Positions 26,772 through 36,089 of a stretch of 64,000 nt of DNA are shown one piece after another. Under the pieces are notes generated by a model that ran no database searches, was not told the origin of the DNA, and worked only from the letters and a program-made list of their open reading frames with translations. This stretch comes from Ravibacter sp964559125 (GTDB lineage: Bacteria > Bacteroidota > Bacteroidia > Cytophagales > Spirosomataceae), in the NCBI GenBank assembly GCA_964559125.1, contig CAZLGW010000005.1, positions 124,001 through 188,000 of the forward strand, read 5' to 3'. The first letter of the stretch is position 1. Every line of letters begins with the position of its first letter. The position numbers were made by a program, and so were the translations under genes.

Positions 26772-27710
26772 ATGTACACATACTTTCGGTTCACTTTGAT
26801 ATTAATGGGTATAGCGGGCTTTTGCCGCCAGGCATACGCTCAGGCAGACAGCCTGGAAAAACAGGAGGATAAGGCGGTACAGTCATTTTTTGCCGGGGGC
26901 GGGCCCATATTTGCTTTCGGGCCGGTTTATATGAATTTTACGGGCGGACTTATTTTCAGAGGCGGCTGGGGTGTAGGCGCCGATTTTGTGAGAGATCGAG
27001 ACCAGTTCGGGCGCCCTGGCATCGACATTTCGGGGGCGTCGTTCAAAGAAAGCCTGACCACCGTAAGATTGATCAGGCAGTTTGAACTGCCCAAAGAGAA
27101 GTTCAGCCTCCAGGTAGGTCTTGGCCCGTCGTTTGGCAGTTACAGGAATACCCATTGGGTGAGGGCTACCATGACCGGGGAGCCGGATATATGGGAATAC
27201 AACGGGAAAAGCCTGGGCCTGGGTTCAAAAATTAACCTGGTCTACCGTATTAACAGGGTGATAGGAATAAGCGGTGGAACCTACCTGGGTTTTAACAACG
27301 CTTTTCATCTGAACGGACTGGAAGCAGGGATTCTGATCGGGGATCTGGGAATCCCCGCCGCAACGGGTTATGATCGTAATAAGCCGCTGGAGTCATATAC
27401 TTTCGATGAATTGGTTACGCTCGAAAGGAAGACGCGGAATTATGCAAAGCTGGGTCTGATTGCCGGCGGAATTCTGACAGGCGTAGCGGTAGCCACCAAT
27501 GTAATGGCCGTTTCGGAATACCATAGTAACGACGCCTGGTCACGGCTCGGCGGAGCTGTCGGGCTGGTGATTTCTCACCTGGGTTTTGCTCCCGCCGGGA
27601 CCGGGCTGCTGATCTGGGGTTTCGGAAAAAGAGGGAAGGCCAATGCCATGAGAAATGTTTTAACTCATACCGCCGACCCTACGTCTCCCCCCTCTACTTC
27701 AAACCCTTAA
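26772..27710 (+). CDS. Exported protein of unknown function, probably membrane-associated
   Basis: I do not recognise a family. The product of about 312 residues starts with a signal peptide (YFRFTLILMGIAGF, ending AYAQ), for which the ATG at 26772 fits best; an upstream ATG at 26733 adds 13 residues. The middle is rich in Gly and alternating aromatic residues (GGGPIFAFGPVYMNFTGG), like short outer-membrane beta-strands. The C-terminal part has two hydrophobic segments (LGLIAGGILTGVAVATNVMA and a Gly-rich one). Its stop overlaps the convergent epimerase gene by 17 bases. Confidence 0.7.
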   Translation: MYTYFRFTLILMGIAGFCRQAYAQADSLEKQEDKAVQSFFAGGGPIFAFGPVYMNFTGGLIFRGGWGVGADFVRDRDQFGRPGIDISGASFKESLTTVRLIRQFELPKEKFSLQVGLGPSFGSYRNTHWVRATMTGEPDIWEYNGKSLGLGSKINLVYRINRVIGISGGTYLGFNNAFHLNGLEAGILIGDLGIPAATGYDRNKPLESYTFDELVTLERKTRNYAKLGLIAGGILTGVAVATNVMAVSEYHSNDAWSRLGGAVGLVISHLGFAPAGTGLLIWGFGKRGKANAMRNVLTHTADPTSPPSTSNP

Positions 27711-28551
27711 GATAAGCTACCGATTTCGGCACTTGCTGCATAAAGACGGAGCTTTCGTCTTCTATGAAATAGTGCTTTATCCCGGCCTCCTGCGCTGCTC
27801 TGATGATAGCCGGGAACTTCGCCTGGCCGGTACCGATCGTTACGTCGTTGGTGGTGGGAGTCCCGCCCGAATAGTCGCCTTTTACGCCTTTTCTCAGGTC
27901 TTTCAGGTGCATGAGCTTAAAGCGGCTGCCGTATTTTTTCAGAAGTGCCACGGGATCGGCTCCCGGATGAATGGCCCATAGCACATCCAGCTCGAATGAA
28001 ACATATTCGGGGTTTGTATTTTCAACGATATAATCGAACAGCGTCCCGGCGCCGTGCGGGATGAATTCGTAGCCATGATTATGATAGCAAAACGTTATCC
28101 CATTTTCTTTCAGTACTTTCCCGGCCTTGTTGAAATCTTCTGCCGCGCGCATGGCGTCGTCGAGCTTAAACGGGGGTTTGTGCGGAATCCAGGCTACCAT
28201 TACAAACGATGAGCCCAGTATCCTTGCATTTTTTACTACCTGCATCGGATCTTTGACGAGCTCTTCGTAACCCGCACCTGTCGCAACGATCTTCAGGCCC
28301 CTTGCATCACACATTTTCCGGAAATCTTCGTGGCTCACTCCTTTGGGAGGATTTGCCTCCAGCTCTACGAATCCCAGCGATTTGATCGTGTCGAGGGTAG
28401 CTTCTACTCCCTGTGGAAAGCTGTTTCTGAAAGTGTAGGTCTGCAGGCCTATTTCTCCCTTGAAAAGAGGGCCTTTCTGGTTTTGCGCAGTAACGGCATA
28501 CCCTGACAAAAGGGAAAAAAGGAATATGATCGAAAAGGTGAATTGTTTCAT
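27694..28551 (-). CDS. Exported sugar isomerase/epimerase-like TIM-barrel protein
   Basis: A protein of about 285 residues with the xylose-isomerase-like TIM-barrel fold (AP_endonuc_2). It shows IGLQTYTFRNSFPQG, VELEANPP, FCYHNHGYEF, VSFELDVLWAIHPGADP and LMHLKDLRKG. The His and Glu/Asp residues in these motifs are the expected metal ligands. The ATG at 28551 is preferred because it gives a clean signal peptide (FTFSIIFLFSLLSGYAVTAQ), so the enzyme probably acts in the periplasm on unphosphorylated sugars. An ATG at 28656 would hide the signal. It fits the exported keto-sugar chemistry of this island. Confidence 0.88.
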   Translation of the reverse strand: MKQFTFSIIFLFSLLSGYAVTAQNQKGPLFKGEIGLQTYTFRNSFPQGVEATLDTIKSLGFVELEANPPKGVSHEDFRKMCDARGLKIVATGAGYEELVKDPMQVVKNARILGSSFVMVAWIPHKPPFKLDDAMRAAEDFNKAGKVLKENGITFCYHNHGYEFIPHGAGTLFDYIVENTNPEYVSFELDVLWAIHPGADPVALLKKYGSRFKLMHLKDLRKGVKGDYSGGTPTTNDVTIGTGQAKFPAIIRAAQEAGIKHYFIEDESSVFMQQVPKSVAYLKGLK

Positions 28552-28662
28552 AGGAAAATGAGACGATGTGAAAATGAGGCGATGAGATGATGTTTCCCGG
28601 GATAAAAATAGTAAATATACTGATACTGCAAATTTTCTGTTCATATTGGTTTCCATGGCGGT

Positions 28663-29352
28663 TCAGGGCTGCCGGGGATAAAAAGGGCTTGGGAGTGGTT
28701 CTCCCCTGAAGAGATGGTTTCGCCAGTCATAGAATGTCTGCATATATAACAGTAGCCTGAACCTGTAATACGGACCGTTCAGTTGTTTCAGCGCGTTTCC
28801 TCCTTCTGCGGTAATATAGTGGCGGTATCCGGCCTGTAATCCGGTTCCGAGCCACCGGGTAGCCTTCCACTCTCCATAAATGGCAGCCTGAAGGGGGAAC
28901 AAGCGAAGGCGTCGTATTTCCTCATTTTCTACCATGTCGCCTGCATTTTGGGAAAACCTGGCCCGTCCTATGCCTACCTCAAGCGGAGTGGAAAGCTTCC
29001 ACCGTTTCCGGTTGGTAATGGTCAGCCAGTATCCGGCGTTTACAAACCTGATATCTGCTTCGGTTTCGGCGGGGGGAAATGTAAAAGGCATTTCCGGCAG
29101 GCCGCTGATATCTTGCCTTCCCCGTTTCCCTGTCCAGTAATACCCCAGTGTGGCCTCATCTCTCTTTACGCCCCATTCCCATCCTACGCTTGCTCCGCCC
29201 ATCCTGAGCAGCTTTCCCTGGGAGAGGACGCCGCGCATATCGAGGTGGATCTTCGGCAGGCCGGAAGTATCTTCCTGAGCCCTGACACTCGGCGGGCGGG
29301 TGGAATACAGCAGACCCAGAAATAAGATCAAACGAACCCGAAAGTACTTCAT
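28663..29352 (-). CDS. Exported protein of unknown function
   Basis: The 229-residue protein has a signal peptide (RLILFLGLLYSTRPPSVRAQ). The rest alternates hydrophobic and polar residues in short stretches (GGASVGWEWGVKRDEATLGY, YWLTITNRKRWKLSTPLEVG) and looks like an 8-12 strand outer-membrane barrel. No catalytic motif is recognised. It lies 111 bases upstream of the epimerase gene on the same strand and is divergent from the FAD oxidoreductase genes. The 202-base gap 29353-29554 holds the divergent promoters but no obvious consensus element. Confidence 0.7.
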   Translation of the reverse strand: MKYFRVRLILFLGLLYSTRPPSVRAQEDTSGLPKIHLDMRGVLSQGKLLRMGGASVGWEWGVKRDEATLGYYWTGKRGRQDISGLPEMPFTFPPAETEADIRFVNAGYWLTITNRKRWKLSTPLEVGIGRARFSQNAGDMVENEEIRRLRLFPLQAAIYGEWKATRWLGTGLQAGYRHYITAEGGNALKQLNGPYYRFRLLLYMQTFYDWRNHLFRGEPLPSPFYPRQP

Positions 29353-29554
29353 ATCCTCCCCTGCTTGGGCGACGCGGGTGATCGCCGGTTTTCAGATTGA
29401 GTAGGAAAATTAGGTAGCTTTTTGAAGATTTCTGTCATGACGAAGTCTTTTTATCGTGATATTTAAGACCTGAATAGGTAAATTGAGTTTTTTGCCGGGA
29501 AATTGCTCAACAGAAAAGTACACTCAAAAAATGATTAGTCAAATTTAAACATAC

Positions 29555-31609
29555 ATGAGATTACCCCTTTCCCTTTTTACCGCCATACTGGTGCTATGGT
29601 TTATGACAGGCTGTTCAGGTAAAAGCTCAAAAGATGAATATGACATTGTAGTTTATGGCGGGACGTCGGCAGGTATCATAGTCGGCTATACTGCAAAGCA
29701 ACTGGGGAAATCGGTGCTTGTCATAGAGCCGGGAACTCATCTCGGAGGACTCACTACCGGCGGGCTTGGCGCTACGGATATCGGTAATAAATATGCTGTT
29801 ACCGGTATCGCCAAAGATTTCTACCGCAGGATAGGAGCGTACTACGGGAAATTTGAGCAATGGACCTTTGAGCCGCACGTAGCGCAAAAGGTATACGACG
29901 ACTATATCAGGAAAGCCGACCTCGAAATCGTGAAGTCCAGACGGCTGAAGGATGTGGAAATGGAAGACGGATGGATCAGGGCGATCGTAGTCGAAAATTC
30001 AGACAGCCCCGATGCGGCTACCGATCGGAAAGTGAAAGCTAAAATGTTTATCGATGCGACCTACGAGGGCGATCTGATGGTGAAGGCAGGTGTGAGCTAT
30101 ACCTACGGACGGGAGAGTAACGAACAATACGGGGAAACGTACAACGGGGTGCAGCTTTCTCTTTACCACCAGTTGCCCGATGGCGTGGATCCTTATAAAG
30201 AGCGCGGCAAACCGGAAAGCGGCCTGGTTTGGGGGGTGTCCGATGAAAAGCCTGATGCTACCGGTGCAGGCGACAGGAAAATACAGGCCTACAATTTCAG
30301 GCTGTGTCTTACTCAGGACCCGGATAACCGTATTCCCTTTACCGAGCCGGAAAATTACGATCCGGAGCGTTACGAGCTTTTGCTCAGGATACTCGAAAAA
30401 GAAACCTGGACTACGATCCGCAGCAGTTTCACCAGGGATACCCTGGCAAACGGGCGGGTGATCGTCAACCATTTGGGTAATTACCTGGTAAAGGAAATGC
30501 CGAACGGGAAGACGGATTTTAATAATTTCGGAGGTTTCTCGACCGATATGATCGGTGCTAACTACGATTACCCGGAAGGCGACTACGAAACCAGGAAGAG
30601 GATCTGGAAGGAACATGTGGATTATACCAAAGGGCTTCTCTACTTCATGGCCAGCGATGAGCGTGTACCCGAACACGTCAGGAAGGATATGCAGACCTGG
30701 GGCTATACCAAGGATGAATTTATGGAATACGGCGGGTTTTCGCCCCAGCTCTACGTACGTGAGGCCCGCAGAATGGTAAGCGATGTGGTGATGACACAGG
30801 CGCATTGCCAGGGCAGACAAGTGGTCGAAGACGGGGTCGGAATGGCCGCCTATGGTATGGACTCACATAACTGCCAGCGTATTGTTGTGAACGGCATGGT
30901 GAAAAATGAGGGAGATGTACAGGTAGGTCTGGGCATACCGTATCCTATTTCCTACCGGTCGATCATCCCTAAAAAAGGAGAGTGTAAAAACCTGCTGGTA
31001 CCCGTTTGCGTATCTGCATCTCACATCGCCTTCGGCTCTATCCGTATGGAGCCGGTGTTTATGGTGCTGGGGCAGTCGGCCGCTACGGCGGCGGTGATGG
31101 CGATAGATGGTGGGCAGACGGTTCATGACGTCGATGTCAGGGCTTTGCAGGAGGAGTTGAGGATCAATCCACTGGCTGACGGAAGTACTCCCGAGATACT
31201 GGTGGACAATGATCATCCGGATTGGGTGCAGATATCGGGTGAGTGGAAAGAAGCACGGGGAGGTTATGGTAGAAGCCACCTCTCAATCGCGGCGCATCCG
31301 GATGCAGGGAGCTATGTCAGGTACAGCCCGGAGATCAAAACCGGCGGCGAGTATGAAATATTCATGTACTTTTCGAATTTCCAGCGGGTAAGTCCTGAAA
31401 TTACCGTCTTTGTAAATGCAGGAGGGGAAGAAAAGGAGGTTGTTGTCAGGACAAGTGAAGTGAGGGAGTTGGGTCTGCCCTCCGGCGATTGGGTTTCGCT
31501 TGGGAAATATAAGCTCACGGCAGGAGAAGAATGTGCCGTTAAGGTGCTGGGGAAAGGGGATTCAAAAGTAGTCGTGGCAGATGCCCTCATCTGGAAGCCA
31601 ATCCCGTAG
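29555..31609 (+). CDS. FAD-dependent oxidoreductase lipoprotein, paralogue 1 of 3, with C-terminal golvesin-like domain
   Basis: The 684-residue protein has a lipobox (MTGC). An FAD-binding Rossmann start follows (DIVVYGGTSAGIIVGYTAKQ), then HLGGLTTGGLGATDIGNK, the FIDATYEGDLMVKAGV motif and the late GSIRMEPVFMVLGQSAATAA motif, typical of the FAD_oxidored (PF12831) family. About 110 C-terminal residues form a separate beta-rich domain (YVRYSPEIKTGGEYEIFMYF to VADALIWKP) like golvesin/carbohydrate-binding modules. It is probably anchored in the outer membrane or periplasm and oxidises a sugar or glycan; the substrate is unknown. First of three tandem paralogues. Confidence 0.88.
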   Translation: MRLPLSLFTAILVLWFMTGCSGKSSKDEYDIVVYGGTSAGIIVGYTAKQLGKSVLVIEPGTHLGGLTTGGLGATDIGNKYAVTGIAKDFYRRIGAYYGKFEQWTFEPHVAQKVYDDYIRKADLEIVKSRRLKDVEMEDGWIRAIVVENSDSPDAATDRKVKAKMFIDATYEGDLMVKAGVSYTYGRESNEQYGETYNGVQLSLYHQLPDGVDPYKERGKPESGLVWGVSDEKPDATGAGDRKIQAYNFRLCLTQDPDNRIPFTEPENYDPERYELLLRILEKETWTTIRSSFTRDTLANGRVIVNHLGNYLVKEMPNGKTDFNNFGGFSTDMIGANYDYPEGDYETRKRIWKEHVDYTKGLLYFMASDERVPEHVRKDMQTWGYTKDEFMEYGGFSPQLYVREARRMVSDVVMTQAHCQGRQVVEDGVGMAAYGMDSHNCQRIVVNGMVKNEGDVQVGLGIPYPISYRSIIPKKGECKNLLVPVCVSASHIAFGSIRMEPVFMVLGQSAATAAVMAIDGGQTVHDVDVRALQEELRINPLADGSTPEILVDNDHPDWVQISGEWKEARGGYGRSHLSIAAHPDAGSYVRYSPEIKTGGEYEIFMYFSNFQRVSPEITVFVNAGGEEKEVVVRTSEVRELGLPSGDWVSLGKYKLTAGEECAVKVLGKGDSKVVVADALIWKPIP

Positions 31610-31658
31610 CAAATGTTGTTGTCTATAGTTATTGTAAATCAATTGAAATAATAATGTA

Positions 31659-31671
31659 ACCCCGAAGGGGT
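31659..31671. repeat. Short palindrome ACCCC-GAA-GGGGT
   Basis: A 5-bp GC-rich stem with a 3-base loop sits in the 111-base gap between the first two FAD oxidoreductase genes. It resembles short palindromic units seen repeatedly in Bacteroidota intergenic DNA. It is too short to be a convincing terminator. Confidence 0.4.
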
Positions 31672-31720
31672 AATACCCACTTAACAGAACGCATATTAAT
31701 TTTAACTCTTCACGAACGTC

Positions 31721-33742
31721 ATGAAAAAAAAAGGGATTTACGGATTGCTCCTGGTGTTTTTGTGCTTCACACTCTCTGATTGCGGCTCTTCCGATTCGCC
31801 CGACGACTACGATATCGTGATCTATGGCGCCACTTCAGCCGGGGTGATTGCGGCCTATACCGGGAAGCAAATGGGTAAATCGGTAGTGATTATCAATCCG
31901 AATGAGCATATCGGCGGACTGACATCGGGCGGGCTCGGACAGACTGATATAGGGAATAAACATGCCGTTACGGGTATCAGCCGGGAATTTTACAGGAAGC
32001 TCGGCAAAGTGTACGGAACTTTCGAGCAGTGGACATTCGAACCCAAAGAGGCGGAAAAGCTATTTCGTGAATACCTGAAAAAAGCGGATGTCCCGATAAT
32101 CGTCAACAAGCGGATCGCCCGTGCGGAGAAAAACGGCACGGCTATAGAGTCGGTTACGATTGTGAATACGTTGGGAGATCCCGGCGCTGAACGGACCATC
32201 AGGGGAAAGGTTTTTATAGATGCTACATATGAGGGTGACCTGATGCCGTTGGCGGGTGTTTCATATTTCGTGGGGAGGGAAGACAATTCTGTTTATAATG
32301 AAACGCTAAGCGGGTTCCAGCTTCCCGAATATCATAAGCAGTCGGGATATCACCAGTTTCCCGATGGGGTCAATCCGTATAAAGTTCCGGGAGATCCGGC
32401 CAGCGGCCTGCTCTGGGGGATTAGCGATGCCGGTGCATCGCCGACCGGGGCGGGAGACAAGCTGGTGCAGGCCTATAATTTCAGAATTTGCCTCACCGAC
32501 AGCGTAGAGAACCAGGTGCCGATCACACGTCCGGAAAGCTACGATTCAACCAAATACGAGCTTTTGGTCCGCCTGATAGAGGCCCAACCCACCATGCGGG
32601 CTATCAACCAGTATTTTATCTGGAGCCGGATGCCGAAGAGAAAGACCGATATCAATAACCGCGGAGGGTTTTCAACCGATATGATCGGGTATAGCCACAG
32701 CTGGGCCGAAGCTTCACATGAAGAGCGTAAAAAGATATACGATGAGCATTACGACTATACAAAGGGGCTGCTTTACTTCATGAAGACAGACCCGCGCCTA
32801 CCGGATACGCTCCGTAATTCCGTTGCCAACTGGGGTTACCCTAAAGACGAGTACGTCGGCAACGGCCACTGGACCCCGCAGATCTATGTCAGGGAAGGGA
32901 GAAGGCTTGTCGGGGAGTACGTCATGACGGAGCGAAATTGCCGCAGCGAGGAGATAGTCGAGGACGGGGTGGGAATGGCTGCCTATACGATGGATAGCCA
33001 CAATACGCAGCGGATTGTCGTAAACGGGATGGTAAAAAATGAAGGGAATGTTGAAGTGGGTGGTTTTCCTCCGTATCCTATTTCCTATCGTGCATTGTTA
33101 CCCAAAAGAGAGCAGTGTTCCAACCTCCTGGTGCCGGTGGGGCTGTCTTCTTCCCACATCGCCTTTGGCTCTATCCGTATGGAGCCGGTATTTATGGTAT
33201 TGGGGCAGTCGGCGGCGGTAGCTGCTTCTATGGCTATCGATGCCGGAACCGCTGTCCATGATGTCGATGTAAAGGCGTTGCAGAAAGAATTAAAAGAGAA
33301 TCCGCTGGCTGACGGATCGCCTGCTGAGATCGTTGTAGATGACAATGACGGCTCAGGTGTTATGGTTACAGGGGAATGGCGACCGGTAAAGAGGGGCGTG
33401 TACGGACCTTCGGCTCTTGAGGCGCAGGCCGGAAGCGAAGGGACTGTCCGGTTTACCCCGTCATCAATCGATGAAGGCGAATATGATGTGTATGTCTATT
33501 TTTCGATGTTTCCGGATATTTCCGACCTGACGACCGTGAGAGTTTCAGATGGTAGCAACGTGGAGTCTCACGTGATCGATAAAGCTGCCATTAAGATTGA
33601 AGGACAGACCAGCGGCAAGTGGCACCGGCTTACATCGGTAAAAGTTACGAAGGGAACCCGGCCTTATGTCGAGTACAGCACGGAAGGGGCTACGGGGAGA
33701 GTAATCGCCGATGCCGTTATCTGGAAGATAGCTGCGAAATGA
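31721..33742 (+). CDS. FAD-dependent oxidoreductase, paralogue 2 of 3, with golvesin-like domain
   Basis: The 673-residue protein is collinear with its upstream neighbour: a signal with a Cys in LSDCGS, YDIVIYGATSAGVIAAYTGK, GGLTSGGLGQTDIGNKHAVT, FIDATYEGDLMPLAGV and GSIRMEPVFMVLGQSAAVAA. The same C-terminal beta-rich domain is present (TVRFTPSSIDEGEYDVYVYF to VIADAVIWK). The two differ throughout at the protein level, so the duplication is not recent. The pair probably acts on related positions or linkages of one glycan, which is inference. Confidence 0.88.
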   Translation: MKKKGIYGLLLVFLCFTLSDCGSSDSPDDYDIVIYGATSAGVIAAYTGKQMGKSVVIINPNEHIGGLTSGGLGQTDIGNKHAVTGISREFYRKLGKVYGTFEQWTFEPKEAEKLFREYLKKADVPIIVNKRIARAEKNGTAIESVTIVNTLGDPGAERTIRGKVFIDATYEGDLMPLAGVSYFVGREDNSVYNETLSGFQLPEYHKQSGYHQFPDGVNPYKVPGDPASGLLWGISDAGASPTGAGDKLVQAYNFRICLTDSVENQVPITRPESYDSTKYELLVRLIEAQPTMRAINQYFIWSRMPKRKTDINNRGGFSTDMIGYSHSWAEASHEERKKIYDEHYDYTKGLLYFMKTDPRLPDTLRNSVANWGYPKDEYVGNGHWTPQIYVREGRRLVGEYVMTERNCRSEEIVEDGVGMAAYTMDSHNTQRIVVNGMVKNEGNVEVGGFPPYPISYRALLPKREQCSNLLVPVGLSSSHIAFGSIRMEPVFMVLGQSAAVAASMAIDAGTAVHDVDVKALQKELKENPLADGSPAEIVVDDNDGSGVMVTGEWRPVKRGVYGPSALEAQAGSEGTVRFTPSSIDEGEYDVYVYFSMFPDISDLTTVRVSDGSNVESHVIDKAAIKIEGQTSGKWHRLTSVKVTKGTRPYVEYSTEGATGRVIADAVIWKIAAK

Positions 33743-33789
33743 TCATATGCTGCCGGAATTGCCAGTTCTAAACCTAATTATATAAAACG

Positions 33790-35448
33790 ATGTATAGATT
33801 ATTCCTAACGATGGCGTTGTTTGCAACCACCGTATTTTCGTGTACGCCAAAGCCGTCCGGAACAGAGGAAACAGATGCGGATATTATTGTTTACGGCGGG
33901 ACTTCAGCCGCTGTTATAGCTGCGATCCAGGCGGCTAAAATGGATAAATCGGTGATAATGGTTTCGCCGGATATCCATCTGGGAGGGCTGACCTCGGGAG
34001 GTCTCGGTTTTACCGATTCAGGTAATACCGGCTCTATCGGCGGGCTTGCCCGGGAGTTTTACAACAGGGTTTATAAGGAATACCAGAAAGACGAAACCTG
34101 GAAGTGGCAGAAGAAAGACGAATTTGACAATAAAGGACAGGGGACTAAGGCGATGAATGAGGCCGACCAGACCATGTGGACGTTTGAGCCGCATGTTGCC
34201 GAGAAAGTATACGACGATTGGGTGAAGGAGCTTGGGATCAAAGTATACCGCGACGAATGGCTGAACCGGGAAACAGGCGTTGAAGTGAAAGACGGCCGGA
34301 TCGTCTCTATTACGACCCTGAGCACAAAAACTTTCCGCGGGAAAACTTTCATCGACGCAACTTATGAAGGCGACCTGATGGCTGCCGCCGGGATTAGCTA
34401 CCATGTGGGCCGTGAGGCCAACAGTGTTTACGGAGAGGAATGGAACGGAATCCAGGTAGGCGTGCTGCACCACAAGCACTGGTTTGCTGCCGATATAAGC
34501 CCTTACAAGATTCCCGGTGATCCTTCCAGCGGGGTACTGCCCAGGATTTCGACGGAACATCCCGGTGTAAAAGGAGAGGGCGATAATAAAGTACAGGCGT
34601 ATTGTTTCAGGATGTGCCTGAGCAATCACCCCGACAACCGCATTCCTTTCCCACGGCCCGCCGATTACGATTCCACGCAATATGAGCTGCTCGTCAGGGT
34701 ATACGACAGCGGCTGGAGGGAGACGTTCCAGAAGTTCGATGTGATACCCAACAGGAAGACCGATACCAACAACCACGGCCCTTTCAGTACGGATAATATC
34801 GGGATGAACTACGACTATCCGGACGCTACCTACGAGAGAAGAAAGGAAATTATCAAGGAGCATGAAAGCTATCAGAAAGGCCTGATGTATTTCATCGCCA
34901 ACGATCCGCGTATCCCGAAAGATGTTCAGGAACAATTTAATGCATGGGGACTTCCTAAAGATGAATTTACCGATAACGGCAACTGGCCGCACCAACTGTA
35001 TATCCGCGAAGCCCGCAGAATGATCGGCAGGTCGGTCATGACCGAACATGAGGTATTGGGCAAAAAAGACGTAAACGACCCTGTAGGAATGGGCTCGTAC
35101 ACTCTCGATTCGCACAATATCCAGCGTTATATCAAGGACGACGGGTATGTGCAGAACGAAGGGGACATAGGCGTGAAAGTACCGCAGCCCTATAAGATCT
35201 CATACGGCGCTCTTATCCCGAAAAAGGAAGAAATTCAGAACCTGCTGGTTCCGATCTGTCTTTCAAGTTCGCATATCGCTTTCGGGTCTATCCGCATGGA
35301 GCCCGTATTTATGATCCTGGGACAAAGCGCCGCAACGGCCGCGTCTATCGCAATCGACAAAGGTATCGCGCTGCAGGATGTTGACTATAGCGAGCTGAGA
35401 AGCCGTCTGGAGGCTGATAAGCAGCGCCTGGAAGTAGCGGCGAAGTAA
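33790..35448 (+). CDS. FAD-dependent oxidoreductase, paralogue 3 of 3, without the C-terminal domain
   Basis: The 552-residue protein has a lipobox-like FSCTPK start, then DIIVYGGTSAAVIAAIQAAK, GGLTSGGLGFTDSGNTGS, FIDATYEGDLMAAAGI and GSIRMEPVFMILGQSAATAA. It lacks the terminal golvesin-like module of the other two and has a Lys/Trp-rich insertion near residues 95-125 (DETWKWQKKDEFDNKGQG) instead. It ends 5 bases before the convergent response regulator. Same inferred role: extracytoplasmic sugar oxidation or dehydration using FAD. Confidence 0.88.
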   Translation: MYRLFLTMALFATTVFSCTPKPSGTEETDADIIVYGGTSAAVIAAIQAAKMDKSVIMVSPDIHLGGLTSGGLGFTDSGNTGSIGGLAREFYNRVYKEYQKDETWKWQKKDEFDNKGQGTKAMNEADQTMWTFEPHVAEKVYDDWVKELGIKVYRDEWLNRETGVEVKDGRIVSITTLSTKTFRGKTFIDATYEGDLMAAAGISYHVGREANSVYGEEWNGIQVGVLHHKHWFAADISPYKIPGDPSSGVLPRISTEHPGVKGEGDNKVQAYCFRMCLSNHPDNRIPFPRPADYDSTQYELLVRVYDSGWRETFQKFDVIPNRKTDTNNHGPFSTDNIGMNYDYPDATYERRKEIIKEHESYQKGLMYFIANDPRIPKDVQEQFNAWGLPKDEFTDNGNWPHQLYIREARRMIGRSVMTEHEVLGKKDVNDPVGMGSYTLDSHNIQRYIKDDGYVQNEGDIGVKVPQPYKISYGALIPKKEEIQNLLVPICLSSSHIAFGSIRMEPVFMILGQSAATAASIAIDKGIALQDVDYSELRSRLEADKQRLEVAAK

Positions 35449-35453
35449 GCCGC

Positions 35454-36089
35454 TCAACCTAACAGCCGGTACTCCCTTGATATCCTCAAGAGCTGCTGAA
35501 GATTGTTGACATTCAGCTTTTGCATCAGGTTCTTACGATGGGTTTCGACGGTATAGTGGCTGATAAACAGGGTTTCGGCGATCTGCGGACCGGTGAGGCC
35601 TTTGTCCAGCAGCGTCAGCACCTCTTTTTCGCGGCGCGTCAGAACGGGGACCGCCCCGATGGCCGCATCGACGCCCGTGAATTGCTCCAGGAGCTTTTCA
35701 CCGGCTGCCGTGCTGAGGTATGTCTTCCCTTTCAATACCTGGCTTACGGCAGAGAGCAGCTCTTCGCGTTCCATGTTTTTGAGCAGGTAGCCATTGCCTC
35801 CGAACTTTAAAAACTGGGCGATAATGGAAGATTCGTTCGTGCTGGTCAGGGCGATGATCCTGGAGGTGCTGTTGGTTTTACGTATCTCGCCGCATAGCCG
35901 CATGCCGTCCATGTCGGGCAGGTTAAGATCGAGCAGAATAACGTCGGGCGTGTTTTCGGACAGGTAAGAAAGAGCCTTGGCGGCGGTCGTCACATTTTCG
36001 GCAATCAGCAGGCCGGGCTCATCTTTCAGCATCATAGCTATCCCACCCGCTACAAGAGGATGGTCGTCGATGATCATGAGTCGTATCAT
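35454..36089 (-). CDS. LuxR/NarL-family response regulator
   Basis: The 211-residue protein has a receiver domain with acidic pocket IIDDHP, phospho-acceptor Asp54 in ILLDLNLPDMDG, the Thr in IALTSTNES and a Lys in YLLKNME. The C-terminal LuxR helix-turn-helix is LTRREKEVLTLLDKGLTG with IAETLFISHYTVETHRKNL. Its start overlaps the histidine kinase stop by 4 bases, so the two are translationally coupled. Confidence 0.96.
   Translation of the reverse strand: MIRLMIIDDHPLVAGGIAMMLKDEPGLLIAENVTTAAKALSYLSENTPDVILLDLNLPDMDGMRLCGEIRKTNSTSRIIALTSTNESSIIAQFLKFGGNGYLLKNMEREELLSAVSQVLKGKTYLSTAAGEKLLEQFTGVDAAIGAVPVLTRREKEVLTLLDKGLTGPQIAETLFISHYTVETHRKNLMQKLNVNNLQQLLRISREYRLLG

Noticed and set aside
29999..30820. 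A 273-codon open frame on the minus strand
   Set aside because: It is antisense to the first FAD oxidoreductase, which has clear family motifs across the same stretch.
34018..35115. A 365-codon open frame on the minus strand
   Set aside because: It is antisense to the third FAD oxidoreductase, has no family motif and mirrors the coding pattern of the real gene.
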